A stretch of 64,000 bases of DNA from Geobacteraceae bacterium. GTDB lineage: Bacteria > Desulfobacterota > Desulfuromonadia > Geobacterales > Pseudopelobacteraceae. Location: the NCBI GenBank assembly GCA_027404165.1, contig DAHZCG010000006.1:286950-350949 (forward strand), given 5' to 3'. Of this stretch, positions 51,848-60,235 are shown piece after piece; the stretch's first letter is position 1; every line of letters starts with the position of its first letter. The position numbers and the translations under genes are program-made. Under the pieces are notes generated by a model, which saw only the letters and a program-made list of their open reading frames with translations, was not told the origin of the DNA and ran no database searches.

Positions 51848-53191
51848 TTACTTACCGCTCGTACTGATCTTGACCGTTTTTTTGTACTCTTTCCAGAGGA
51901 ACGGGTCGTCATCCATGGTGCCGAATGGCAGATACCAGAGCTTGACTTCTACGTCCATACTGTCGCTGGTGATGCTGCTGATCTTCTTGCCATCCTTCTC
52001 TTCAACTTTGACCGGAAAGAAAATGTCATAGCTTTGAGTGATGGTTCGTAGCGGTGGCAAGCTGGTATCTTCCAGCATACCACTTTTTTCATAGGGGCCG
52101 CGTCCCATATGGTCGCCTTTGCCCATTTGCTGCGGGATCGGCATAAAAATACGTTCGGTGTTGAAGACTTCTTTACCACTTTTATCTTTTGCGCTTACCG
52201 ACAGAACCAGTCGGTTAGGGGTCGGTCAGCCATCAGGTATGCCGTGACCGGCATTGTTGGTCAATTCTACCCGTACTGAGGTCTTGGGACGGATTGTGGC
52301 GTTGTCCCGCCAGTAGACCGAATTGGTTACTACATGCATATCAACGGCTTTTTCAGCCATTACCTTTGAGCGGTAGCTCTGCATGTTGTGGCCCAGCTTG
52401 CTTTCCTGCATATGGCACTGTTGGCAGGTCTTGTTGCCCCCTTCCGGCACATATGCCATCAGATAACTGGCATAGGCGGTGGCACACTGGGTGGGGTTTT
52501 CCTGGTCAAAGTTTGGACCTTGACCGTGGCACTGACCACAGAGAATAGATTCTGATATGATCTGCCCCTTGGCCATTTTGGTAAACTTGCCGTCCATATG
52601 CTCACCGGATTTGCTGCCGTAAACCGTATCTTTTTTGGGATAACCTTCAGACCACTTGTGGGTGATAGCATTACGATTGTGACAGATCAGGCAGTTTATA
52701 TTGAGGGAAGTCAGAGTTTTTTCAAGCTTTTCTGCCTTGTCGTAATCTTCCTTTTTAAGTGCGGCTTCCCGGTCCCAGATGGTGGTTACAATCTCTTGAG
52801 CTACTTTGTCCGTCGCATCGGCCAACTGGGGCAGGTGACACTTGGCGCAGCCCATCAAATGCTCAACTTTGATGTCTTTGGGCGTTTTAACTCCTGAATA
52901 TGGCCACTCCATTGCTCCGTTGATGATAGCGGACTTGATGGTCGCGGCGGTGCGTCCAGTGCCAAAGATGGAACGGGAGTGGATTGACTTGGACCATTCG
53001 TCGTGAGCCTGCTGGTGACACTCGATACAAGAGCTGGAATCATAACGGGCCACCAGTTCGGCAATACTGTCGGCTTTGGGTTGAGCCGCCAAGGTCTGGT
53101 CCCGGCCGACACCTGGTGGCGCGGCCCAGCAGAGCATGCTGCCGGTTACCAGCAGCACCAGTACTGCGGGTGGGTAAAATAGTTTTTTCAT
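51848..53191 (-). CDS. Pentaheme cytochrome c with in-frame UGA (likely selenoprotein)
   Basis: The reading frame from ATG 53191 (GAGAGG upstream) has a signal peptide ending near CWA-A and five CxxCH sites: CIECH, CAKCH, CLICH, CGQCH and CQQCH. At codon 322, in NNAGHGIPDG-UGA-PTPNRL, a UGA (52228-52226) interrupts it. The same frame continues for 125 codons of sensible protein (RLVLSVSAKDKSGKEVF onward) to TAA 51848, followed by a terminator. Sixteen bases after the UGA is a SECIS-like hairpin. I read the product as 447 residues with selenocysteine 322, in a place where a cysteine or metal ligand would fit. A true stop giving a 321-residue protein is the alternative. Likely periplasmic or outer-surface electron carrier or reductase. 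Confidence 0.75.
52197..52215 (-). promoter_or_regulatory. Bacterial SECIS-like hairpin after the UGA
   Basis: On the minus strand ACCGAC (52215-52210) pairs perfectly with GTCGGT (52202-52197) around the loop TGGTTCT. The loop begins 16 bases after the UGA and has GGU in its first four bases. Bacterial SelB recognises short hairpins about 16-37 bases downstream of UGA with a G near the loop start, so position and loop both fit. Confidence 0.7.
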
Positions 53192-53266
53192 GAAAACCTC
53201 TCGGTTGGTGGGTTTAAGACGGGTGGAAGCGCGGCCGATATCTGATCAGCCGCGCTTCAAATGCTA

Positions 53267-53548
53267 TCAGCAGCCCTGCATAGTGGCAGCTTTATCAACC
53301 TTGACCTCGTCGCCAGCTTTCAGGTCGGCAGCATTGCCGGCTTTAATGGTGACTTTGGTGCCTTCAACGGCAGTTACCTTACCGGCCTTACCGTTCAACT
53401 TGACGGCGGCACCCTTTTTCAGCTTGGCGTCCGAGCCCATCTCAACAGTGGCATGACCGTCGGCAACGGAAACAACTTTGCCTTCGGCGGCAAAGACAGC
53501 GGTGGCAGCAAACAGGGACAGGGCCAGCATGATGATGATTTTCTTCAT
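53267..53548 (-). CDS. Small secreted KOW-like repeat protein, 93 aa
   Basis: A signal peptide ends at VFA-A (residue 20). The mature 73 residues are made of short beta segments with internal similarity (GKVVSVADGHATVEMG, GKVTAVEGTKVTIKAG, AGDEVKV) and end ATMQGC with the only cysteine. This is a small SH3/KOW-like barrel pattern. It lies 75 bases upstream of the UGA-containing cytochrome gene and is probably cotranscribed with it. It may be a partner of that cytochrome. No established function. Confidence 0.65.
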   Translation of the reverse strand: MKKIIIMLALSLFAATAVFAAEGKVVSVADGHATVEMGSDAKLKKGAAVKLNGKAGKVTAVEGTKVTIKAGNAADLKAGDEVKVDKAATMQGC

Positions 53549-53828
53549 AGATGTGTTCTCCTTTTGTCGGGTCTGTATCCTGACGGTACAAGAGTGATAA
53601 TGAATCTACTGCCATGTATACCGGTTTTCGCATAAAATAAAATTGAATGTTTGTCATGGCAAAATAACAAAATGGCATATGCATAAAATGCTCTATTGCG
53701 AATCTTGTTTTTTTGTGAATTCCGTTCCCCCCCAAACTCACTACCCAACAGGTTCATAGAAACTTCTGCGGCCAGTTTTGGTTTGTAGGTAAGGTGGACT
53801 TATAGCCACATCCACAATAATTCTCGAC

Positions 53829-53874
53829 TTGACATTTATGTCTTTCAGCAGCTATATGATTAATTAATCATATA
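53829..53874 (+). promoter_or_regulatory. ArsR-type promoter and operator of the ArsP-type permease
   Basis: TTGACA (53829-53834), 18-bp spacer, TATATG (53853-53858). A perfect 22-bp palindrome, half-sites TATATGA and TCATATA around TTAATTAA, spans 53853-53874 and covers the -10. The arrangement copies that of the first arsR (50087-50131). The rest of the 340-base gap between the divergent genes (53549-53828) holds no gene I can support. Confidence 0.8.
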
Positions 53875-53889
53875 ATCCTGGAGCATGGC

Positions 53890-54837
53890 ATGTTAAAACA
53901 AACAGCTGATTATCTTACCTTCGATCTTCTTGGACTCACCCCCGGAACCCATCTGGGCGAGGCGCTGAACTTTTTTCTCTACGACACAACCAAGATCTTC
54001 CTGCTGCTGGCGACGATCATCTACATCGTGGCGATTATCCGCACCTCCTTTCCTCCGGAAAAGACCAAGCGGATGCTTTCCCACAAGCGGGAGTATATGG
54101 GCAACATCCTGGCGGCCCTGCTGGGGATAGTGACACCCTTTTGCTCCTGCTCGGCGGTGCCGCTCTTCATCGGCTTTGTCGAGTCAGGGGTACCGTTGGG
54201 GGTGACCTTCTCTTTCCTCATCTCTTCACCGATGGTAAACGAAGTCGCATTGATCATGCTCTGGGGGCTGTTCGGCTGGAAGATCGCTCTGATCTACATC
54301 GGTACCGGCCTGGTGGTGGCGATTGTCGCCGGCATCGTGATCGGCAAACTGAAGATGGAGAAGTACGTCCAGGACTATGTCTGGGAGATGCAGGTCGGCA
54401 ACGCCGAAATCGTGGAACAGACCTTCCGGCAGAAGCTCGACTACGCTCGTGAATATACTCTGGGGCTGCTGAAAAAAATCTGGCCCTATGTCATAATTGG
54501 AGTCGGTATTGGTGCTTTTATCCACGGGTATGCACCGCAGGACTTCCTGGTCAGGTATGCCGGGCGGGACAACCCGTTTGCCGTGCCGCTGGCAGTGTTG
54601 ATCGGCGTGCCGCTCTACAGCAACGCAGCCGGGGTAATTCCGATTGTCCATGCCTTGATGGAGAAGGGGCTTCCCATCGGCACCACCCTTGCCTTCATGA
54701 TGGCGGTCACTGCCCTGTCATTTCCGGAGGCAATAATTCTGAAGAATGTACTGAAAAATCGGCTTTTGGCTGTATTCTTTGGTACAGTTGCTGTAGCAAT
54801 AGTTCTGGTCGGCTATCTGTTCAATGCGATTCTCTGA
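53890..54837 (+). CDS. ArsP/DUF318-type permease
   Basis: The 315-residue protein has eight or so membrane helices and the motif TPFCSCSAVPLF, the conserved cysteine region of DUF318 permeases. ArsP members of this group export trivalent organoarsenicals; others are unassigned. ATG 53890 follows GGAG. An ArsR palindrome covers its promoter, so it is probably induced by arsenicals or another soft metal. The small thioredoxin at 48015 is of a type often paired with these permeases. Confidence 0.85.
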   Translation: MLKQTADYLTFDLLGLTPGTHLGEALNFFLYDTTKIFLLLATIIYIVAIIRTSFPPEKTKRMLSHKREYMGNILAALLGIVTPFCSCSAVPLFIGFVESGVPLGVTFSFLISSPMVNEVALIMLWGLFGWKIALIYIGTGLVVAIVAGIVIGKLKMEKYVQDYVWEMQVGNAEIVEQTFRQKLDYAREYTLGLLKKIWPYVIIGVGIGAFIHGYAPQDFLVRYAGRDNPFAVPLAVLIGVPLYSNAAGVIPIVHALMEKGLPIGTTLAFMMAVTALSFPEAIILKNVLKNRLLAVFFGTVAVAIVLVGYLFNAIL

Positions 54838-54853
54838 AAGGACATCTTCCGGC

Positions 54854-55507
54854 ATGAAAGAAAAATTCTATAACCGCGCACGCTTTCTGGCGCTATTCAC
54901 AATCATCTACAATCTTGTTGAAGGCGGCGTTTCCGTCTGGGCAGGAGCCGCCGACGAGACCCTGGCGTTATTCGGCTTCGGAATGGACTCATTTATCGAA
55001 GTCATTTCAGCAATCGGCGTATGGCACATGGTACGCAGGATCAAGGCAAATGGAGGAGAGGCACGCGACGAATTCGAACAGCGGGCTCTCAGAATTACCG
55101 GTGCAGCATTCTATGCCCTGTCGTTCGGCCTGGCGCTCACCGCCTGCATAAATCTTTATCAACAGCATAAACCGGAAACAACCGTATGGGGCATTGTCAT
55201 CTCGCTGTTATCAATGTCCTTCATGTGGTATCTGATTCGCCAGAAAACCAAGGTCGGCCTGGCCCTCAACTCGCCGGCTATTCTGGCCGACGCAGCCTGT
55301 TCCCGGGCGTGCCTTTCCCTGTCGCTGGTTCTCATGATCTCCAGCATCGGCTATGAATTGACCGGCATCGGCAGCCTGGATGCCATGGGGTCCATGCTGA
55401 TCTCCTGGCTGACACTTCGGGAAGGCCGGGAGGCGTTCGGCAAGGCACGGGGAATGAGTTGTTCATGCAGCTGCAGTTGCAGCGCCAACCAGAGGGACAC
55501 ACCATGA
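54854..55507 (+). CDS. CDF-like cation transporter, membrane domain only
   Basis: Starts at ATG 54854, 16 bases after the permease stop. Five or six membrane segments follow the CDF plan (LFGFGMDSFIEVISAIG and LADAACSRACLSLSLVLM), but the classical TM2/TM5 histidines are absent and there is no C-terminal cytoplasmic domain. The tail reads GMSCSCSCSCSANQRDTP, four cysteines alternating with serine, an apparent soft-metal site. It overlaps the true CDF gene by four bases. Metal specificity may differ from zinc. Confidence 0.75.
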   Translation: MKEKFYNRARFLALFTIIYNLVEGGVSVWAGAADETLALFGFGMDSFIEVISAIGVWHMVRRIKANGGEARDEFEQRALRITGAAFYALSFGLALTACINLYQQHKPETTVWGIVISLLSMSFMWYLIRQKTKVGLALNSPAILADAACSRACLSLSLVLMISSIGYELTGIGSLDAMGSMLISWLTLREGREAFGKARGMSCSCSCSCSANQRDTP

Positions 55508-56436
55508 CATCTATTGACGAGACCATTTCCAAACGCCTGATGTTTGCCATCGTCCTGACCGCCATCACATTGGTGGCGGAAATCATCGGCGGTATCTGGT
55601 CCAACTCCCTGGCACTCCTGTCAGACGCAGGGCATGTTTTTCTCGACCTGTTTGCTCTGATACTCTCTCTGGCAGCAATCAAGCTGGCCCTCCAGCCCCC
55701 CAACGAGCAGCATTCCTACGGCTGGCATCGTGCCGAGGTGCTGGCATCACTGATTAATGGCCTGACCGTTTTTATAATGGCAATCGGCATTCTCTATGAA
55801 GGGTGCAAACGGTTGATGTCGCCTGAAGCGGTGCAGACGACGCCGATGCTGGTTATTGCAGTGCTCGGTTTGGTGGCCAACCTGCTGGCGGCCAAAGGGC
55901 TGCATGGACACTCCCACGACGATCTGAACGTACGGAGTGCTTTCCTGCATGTACTGGGGGATGCGGCAGCCTCGGTCGGGGTGATTGCCGGCGCACTGCT
56001 GATGCGCTACACCGGCTGGTATCAGGCTGATCCAATCATTTCCATCGCCATTGGTCTGCTGATCCTGTTCGGAGCCGGACGGGTACTGCGGGAAGCGGTC
56101 CATATCCTGATGGAGGGTGTGCCGAGCGGCCTGTCTGTTGAGCAGGTTGCTGCGCACCTTCGCGGGATTGATGGCGTACTGGACGTTCATCATCTCAACA
56201 TCTGGTCGGTCTGTTCACACATTTTTGCCTTGTCTGCTCACATTGAAATAGATCCGGCCTATGACGGACTACGCACCCAACTGCTGCATGCCATCGAGCA
56301 CGGACTGGAACACAATTTTCATATTACCCACACCACGATCCAGTTTGACTGTTCCAGCTGCAACGGCGGCCCGCTGATCAAGGAATTCAGCCATACGGAA
56401 CGGCAAACGTCCTGTTGCGGTCATAATCACACGTAA
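55504..56436 (+). CDS. Cation diffusion facilitator, CzcD/ZitB type
   Basis: Six membrane helices with the metal-site residues in LLSDAGHVFLDLFAL (HxxxD, TM2) and FLHVLGDAAASVGV (HxxxD, TM5), a His-rich HGHSHDD loop and the C-terminal cytoplasmic domain (VEQVAAHLRGIDGVLDVHHLNIW, cut here to its start). It exports Zn(II), Cd(II) or similar ions in exchange for protons. The C-terminal tail has DCSSCNGG and SCCGHNHT, extra metal ligands. Last gene of the ArsR-controlled operon that begins with the permease. Confidence 0.92.
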   Translation: MTSIDETISKRLMFAIVLTAITLVAEIIGGIWSNSLALLSDAGHVFLDLFALILSLAAIKLALQPPNEQHSYGWHRAEVLASLINGLTVFIMAIGILYEGCKRLMSPEAVQTTPMLVIAVLGLVANLLAAKGLHGHSHDDLNVRSAFLHVLGDAAASVGVIAGALLMRYTGWYQADPIISIAIGLLILFGAGRVLREAVHILMEGVPSGLSVEQVAAHLRGIDGVLDVHHLNIWSVCSHIFALSAHIEIDPAYDGLRTQLLHAIEHGLEHNFHITHTTIQFDCSSCNGGPLIKEFSHTERQTSCCGHNHT

Positions 56437-56462
56437 ATCTCAATTCCACGTCAGATTCATCT

Positions 56463-57497
56463 TTACGGAATACAGCGCACAATATGTGGTCCCAACAGGT
56501 TCGTCAGCATCAATGGCAGCCGTTGCCATGCTTGTATGGCAAACCGGTATCGAGGGTTCGTCGGATTAACCTCGGGAAGAGCATTCCCCTCGCGCAACAT
56601 GTACTGCCAGTAGAGCTGAACCGGCCTGGCACCCCACTGTTTCTTGAATTTATATGTTCCTTCATCCGGCGTGGAACGGCCAAAGTCGAATGTGCGGGCT
56701 CCCATGCCGATAGCGAAACGAATAGCTTCCCAGTAGAGAAGATTATTGGGGCACAAAGAGCGAAAATCCCTGTTTGAGGAAGCCCAGGGGACTTCCAGGG
56801 TATCCTTGTACCAGGTCAAAAGGGCTGATGCTATGGTTCTGCCATCTTGTGTCACGGAGAGAATTCGCGTGGTATCGGGGAATTCTTCCAGCACATTACT
56901 GAAGAAGTTCCTGCCATATACCGGCGTCCCGAGGTCGCGCATATTACGGCAGAACACCTCGTAAAACCCGTCCAGCAAGTCACTCCCCCCCACGACAGTC
57001 TTCAACCCGCTTTTTTCCGCCTTGCGCACCTGATTGCGCACTTTTGCATCAAGGCCGCTCCACTGCTCTTCTTCATTCTTTTTCAAATCGAGGAGCATCG
57101 TCACCTTGTTCTGTTTCGTCGCTTTGACTTCAGCACACATTTTGGTATGACGAAGTTCGATATGGCCCACACCGGTCCCGGAGAGCATCTTCCGTGATGC
57201 GTTCAGCAGCATGGAGGCTGCGGAATCGTCTGAAACAAGCAGTCCGCCGTAATTGAAAAAGGGGAGCGAAACAAGGAAACTGCCGAACAATCTGCTTTTC
57301 ATCTGAACATACGGGAGAACGCCGCAGATTTTATTGTGACAGTCAGTAGCAGCCAGGTACATGGTTCTATGTCCGAAACTTTTTTCCACAACCTTCCGCC
57401 ATCCATACTGGTGATAGTTGGTGCTGTTCTGTTGAGCCGTAACAAAAGCATCCCATGCTTTTCCGTCTTCGTTATATAAATGAGTAGTGATTACCAT
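56463..57497 (-). CDS. FemAB-like peptidyl/aminoacyl transferase, 344 aa
   Basis: ATG 57497 has AAGGAGG upstream. The protein has the double GNAT fold of FemAB-related proteins (YHQYGWRKVVEKSFGH near residue 40, NYGGLL, VRNQVRKAEKSGL, GARTFDFGRSTPDEGTYKFKKQWG near 290). This pattern matches the subgroup associated with exosortase XrtA/PEP-CTERM polysaccharide loci. No other gene of such a locus is in this window, so it may act alone in cell-wall or surface amino-acid transfer. Cytosolic. Confidence 0.82.
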   Translation of the reverse strand: MVITTHLYNEDGKAWDAFVTAQQNSTNYHQYGWRKVVEKSFGHRTMYLAATDCHNKICGVLPYVQMKSRLFGSFLVSLPFFNYGGLLVSDDSAASMLLNASRKMLSGTGVGHIELRHTKMCAEVKATKQNKVTMLLDLKKNEEEQWSGLDAKVRNQVRKAEKSGLKTVVGGSDLLDGFYEVFCRNMRDLGTPVYGRNFFSNVLEEFPDTTRILSVTQDGRTIASALLTWYKDTLEVPWASSNRDFRSLCPNNLLYWEAIRFAIGMGARTFDFGRSTPDEGTYKFKKQWGARPVQLYWQYMLREGNALPEVNPTNPRYRFAIQAWQRLPLMLTNLLGPHIVRCIP

Positions 57498-57907
57498 ACG
57501 CTTGACCTCCTTAATGGTGTACACACTATTAGGTACGTGTAACTAATTCCGTACTTCAGAGTTGTGGATACAGCTCGCCGCTCATTATCTACCTAGCACA
57601 TTATGTGCCACAATAAATATCAGCATATTCAGCATGTTGCAGTTTAATAAGATAGAGGAGGTGTTACAGTACGGGAGATGAATAATTCACGGATTAAATT
57701 AACTACAGGATTTAGCGGGCATATTCGAGGAGTGTTAAAATTATTCATGTTGTTACATTTTATCGAGCACACGGATTGCAGTTCACCACTCTGAAGCAGA
57801 AGGATTATTGTCAACTTTCGTGTTTGGACTGTCGATTCTATTTACATAAGCTTACACTTGTATATCGGCTGTTAAAGCTTTTTATCTCAATTACAATAAG
57901 TTGTATT

Positions 57908-57923
57908 TTGGCTTGAAAATTGC
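57908..57923 (+). promoter_or_regulatory. Sigma54 (-24/-12) promoter of the PilZ gene
   Basis: TTGGCTTGAAAATTGC has GG at 57910-57911 and GC at 57922-57923 with exactly ten bases between, and matches the consensus around both. The expected start is near 57935, 20 bases before ATG 57956. The remainder of the gap 57498-57907 is AT-rich and contains no gene I can support. Confidence 0.65.
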
Positions 57924-57955
57924 TTTATTAATTCCGAAAAGTGGGGGTGGGTGTT

Positions 57956-58231
57956 ATGGCCGAAAAAAGACAGCATCAGAGGATCAATTGCGTTGAAAAA
58001 TGTCTTTTATACCATGCTGATTCAAGGTACTGCGGCGCAATTACAAATATTTCCATTTCAGGAGCTCTGATAAAGCTGTCTGACTTTACTCCCGGCGTCA
58101 TCACTCCAGGCGACACATGCAGCTTTATATTAAGCAATGAGCCGGAGACTTGCTTTTGCAGATATAAGGGACGGATAAAACGCGTCAATTCCACTGGAGT
58201 AGGGCTGGTAATTCTTGAACAGGAGTTCTGA
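57956..58231 (+). CDS. PilZ-domain protein, 91 aa
   Basis: I start at ATG 57956 (MAEKRQHQRINC). Residues about 6-88 are a single PilZ domain: the QHQRINC start stands for the RxxxR motif and TNISISGALIKL for the (D/N)xSxxG motif. It should bind cyclic di-GMP and act as an adaptor. The family is firm, the binding likely but the first motif is weak. A sigma54 promoter lies upstream, so it may be linked to motility, surface or the sigma54 regulator of this window. Confidence 0.8.
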   Translation: MAEKRQHQRINCVEKCLLYHADSRYCGAITNISISGALIKLSDFTPGVITPGDTCSFILSNEPETCFCRYKGRIKRVNSTGVGLVILEQEF

Positions 58232-58290
58232 GTCAAGGTGTGACAGGAACAAGCGGTTCTCTGGCCTTGGAAAAAGATTGCTCCGATAAA

Positions 58291-58560
58291 TTACCCCGTC
58301 TGTTCGGTTTTGCAGTATTTACAGACGGGGGAGTGCCATTTGATCAATTCCCCGCATTTTGAACATTTTTTGAATACCCCTTCAACTTCGCATAACGGCT
58401 TGGCAAAATAAAGAATCAGAAGAAGTGGTGGCAGCAGGCCACAAAGCAGGCACCAGACAAAAACCCTTCGACCTCTGTCGGCTGCAAGAAAACCGCCGGT
58501 TGTGCCCGCTACAATTATGACAAGAAAAATTAAAAAAACCGGTTTGGCATACCCAGGCAT
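58291..58560 (-). CDS. Two-helix membrane protein with zinc ribbon, 89 aa
   Basis: Two membrane segments (about 8-24 and 35-52) are followed by a zinc-ribbon tail CSKCGELIKWHSPVCKYCKTEQTG, with two CxxC pairs. The tail should face the cytosol. GGGAGG lies upstream of ATG 58560. No named family recognised. Small two-helix proteins of this type occur widely as superinfection immunity or membrane-quality factors, but nothing here fixes a role. It is probably monocistronic. Confidence 0.55.
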   Translation of the reverse strand: MPGYAKPVFLIFLVIIVAGTTGGFLAADRGRRVFVWCLLCGLLPPLLLILYFAKPLCEVEGVFKKCSKCGELIKWHSPVCKYCKTEQTG

Positions 58561-58706
58561 TGCAGCCTCCCTTCTTGTCTGCTCCAGTTTACGCCGTTAT
58601 CCGCGCGTTTTCTGACGCATCTCCTTGAATCGCGATAACAGTCATCCCGCAAAAATACGTATCGTCAACAAACTTTCAGTGCAGTTAAGATCGGAACATT
58701 TTTTAA

Positions 58707-59198
58707 CTAACGAAACCATGTGACCCTGACGGGTGACTCGGCATGGGCCCAGGTATATTGAAGCTGGCCGCCAAACGATTTGAACACTTCCCTGCCGATT
58801 TTCTGGGCCAGCTTTACATCTGTGGTGGTAATAGTGATGCCCTCAGTCTCATTACAGATATCCATTACCCTGCCAAGAGGATTCCTCAGAACAGAGGTCT
58901 GAGCCGTATTGTTGATCAGGTTGCGTATCTCACTCTCATGGTCGGCAAGAAATTCTCCACTCAAGGACACAATTCCTGCCGGGTTATGATCGGCAATCCT
59001 GTGGCAGGCCGGACAGACAAGTTCATGCCCGTCATTTTGTACCGTTCCACTATCCCCGCAATACCAGCGTTTATTGCGAAACTCGGCTCCGCATGCGCAA
59101 TAAGCAACACCTTTGACTCCACCCTTTTCTTGATAAACGTCCATGCTGCGTGGAGTGCGTTGCCCTTTTTCTTCGGTTCTCCTCGTTGTGGTAACCAT
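58707..59198 (-). CDS. BCAM0308-type zinc-ribbon protein, 163 aa
   Basis: ATG 59198 has GGAGGT six bases upstream. A zinc-ribbon-like segment (YCACGAEFRNKRWYC, then LVCPACHRIADHNPAG) is followed by an alpha/beta domain (ESEIRNLINNTAQTSVLRNP, GITITTTDVKLAQKIGREVF) and ends ESPVRVTWFR. It matches the small family called BCAM0308 in stress loci, whose function is unproven. It lies 24 bases downstream of the alcohol dehydrogenase gene, near three HSP20 genes, a neighbourhood seen in stress islands of other bacteria. Confidence 0.65.
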   Translation of the reverse strand: MVTTTRRTEEKGQRTPRSMDVYQEKGGVKGVAYCACGAEFRNKRWYCGDSGTVQNDGHELVCPACHRIADHNPAGIVSLSGEFLADHESEIRNLINNTAQTSVLRNPLGRVMDICNETEGITITTTDVKLAQKIGREVFKSFGGQLQYTWAHAESPVRVTWFR

Positions 59199-59222
59199 TT
59201 TTTGTACCTCCACAGTTGTTTT

Positions 59223-60224
59223 TTATGGCACCAGCACCCCTGCTCCCTTGATCATTCCGGTCCGCAAGGCAGCAAGCGCTTCATTGGCATTTTCCAGCGG
59301 AAAAACCTCTACTGAAGTATTTACCGGTATCCGCGGGGCTAATTCCAAAAATTCTTCACCATCTTGTCGGGTCAGGTTGGCCACAGAAACAAGTGTGCGC
59401 TCTCCCCAGAGAAGTTCATACGGGAAACCGGGGATCGGGCTCATATGAATGCCGCCGCAAACGACTACCCCACCCTTGCCGACTGCACGTAACGCCAACG
59501 GCACCAGCTCACCGGCTGGTGCAAAGATAATAGCAGCATCCAGCAAGGCCGGTGGCCGTTCCGTTGCCCCCCCTGCCCAGCAGGCACCCATTTCCAGCGC
59601 AAAAAGCTGTCCAGGTTCATCACCGTCGCGGGTAAACGCATAGACCTGCCGCCCTTCCCAGACAGCAACCTGGGTCACAATATGTGCTGCCGCGCCGAAA
59701 CCATATATCCCCAGCCGTTTTCCGTCCCCGGCCATACGCAGCGAGCGGTAGCCGATCAGGCCGGCACACAGCAGAGGAGCTGCCTGGGTGGCGGGGTAAT
59801 CCTCCGGAAGGCTAAAACAGAACCTGGCGTCCGCAGTACAGTATTCGGCAAAGCCGCCGTTACGCTGATAACCGGTGAAGATGGCGTGATCGCAAAGATT
59901 TTCCCGGCCGGACATACAGTAGTCACATACTCCGCACGTCCCGCCCAACCAGGGCACACCAACCACATCCCCCGGATGAAAACCTTTCGTACCCTTTCCC
60001 GCCGCCTCTACCCTGCCCACAATCTGATGTCCCGGTATCAACGGCAGTACCGGTTCAGTCAACTCTCCATCCACAATATGCAAGTCGGTGCGGCAAATGC
60101 CGCAGGCCTGCACTTTGAGCAGCAGTTCGCCGTCGCCGGCAACAGGGATCGGCACTTTTGCAGCCTTGAGCTGTTCGCCGGGGCGCTCCAGCACCATTGC
60201 GTGCATATATGACTCATGAATCAT
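59223..60224 (-). CDS. Zinc-dependent alcohol dehydrogenase, AdhA-like, 333 aa
   Basis: The catalytic zinc site is in CGICRTDLHIVDGEL and GHQIVGRVE, and the structural zinc cysteines are in GGTCGVCDYCMSGRENLC. A nucleotide-binding region (LGIYGFGAAAHI) follows. The pattern fits the zinc-dependent alcohol dehydrogenase group found in stress islands. It oxidises or reduces alcohols/aldehydes with NAD(P)H; substrate not readable. It follows the first HSP20 gene by 11 bases and is likely cotranscribed with it. Confidence 0.9.
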   Translation of the reverse strand: MIHESYMHAMVLERPGEQLKAAKVPIPVAGDGELLLKVQACGICRTDLHIVDGELTEPVLPLIPGHQIVGRVEAAGKGTKGFHPGDVVGVPWLGGTCGVCDYCMSGRENLCDHAIFTGYQRNGGFAEYCTADARFCFSLPEDYPATQAAPLLCAGLIGYRSLRMAGDGKRLGIYGFGAAAHIVTQVAVWEGRQVYAFTRDGDEPGQLFALEMGACWAGGATERPPALLDAAIIFAPAGELVPLALRAVGKGGVVVCGGIHMSPIPGFPYELLWGERTLVSVANLTRQDGEEFLELAPRIPVNTSVEVFPLENANEALAALRTGMIKGAGVLVP

Positions 60225-60235
60225 GCGGCTACCGC

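Noticed and set aside
51848..52144. Separate 98-residue gene starting at ATG 52144
   Set aside because: It is the in-frame continuation of the cytochrome beyond the UGA, and the codons between the UGA and this ATG also read as protein. No ribosome site precedes the ATG.
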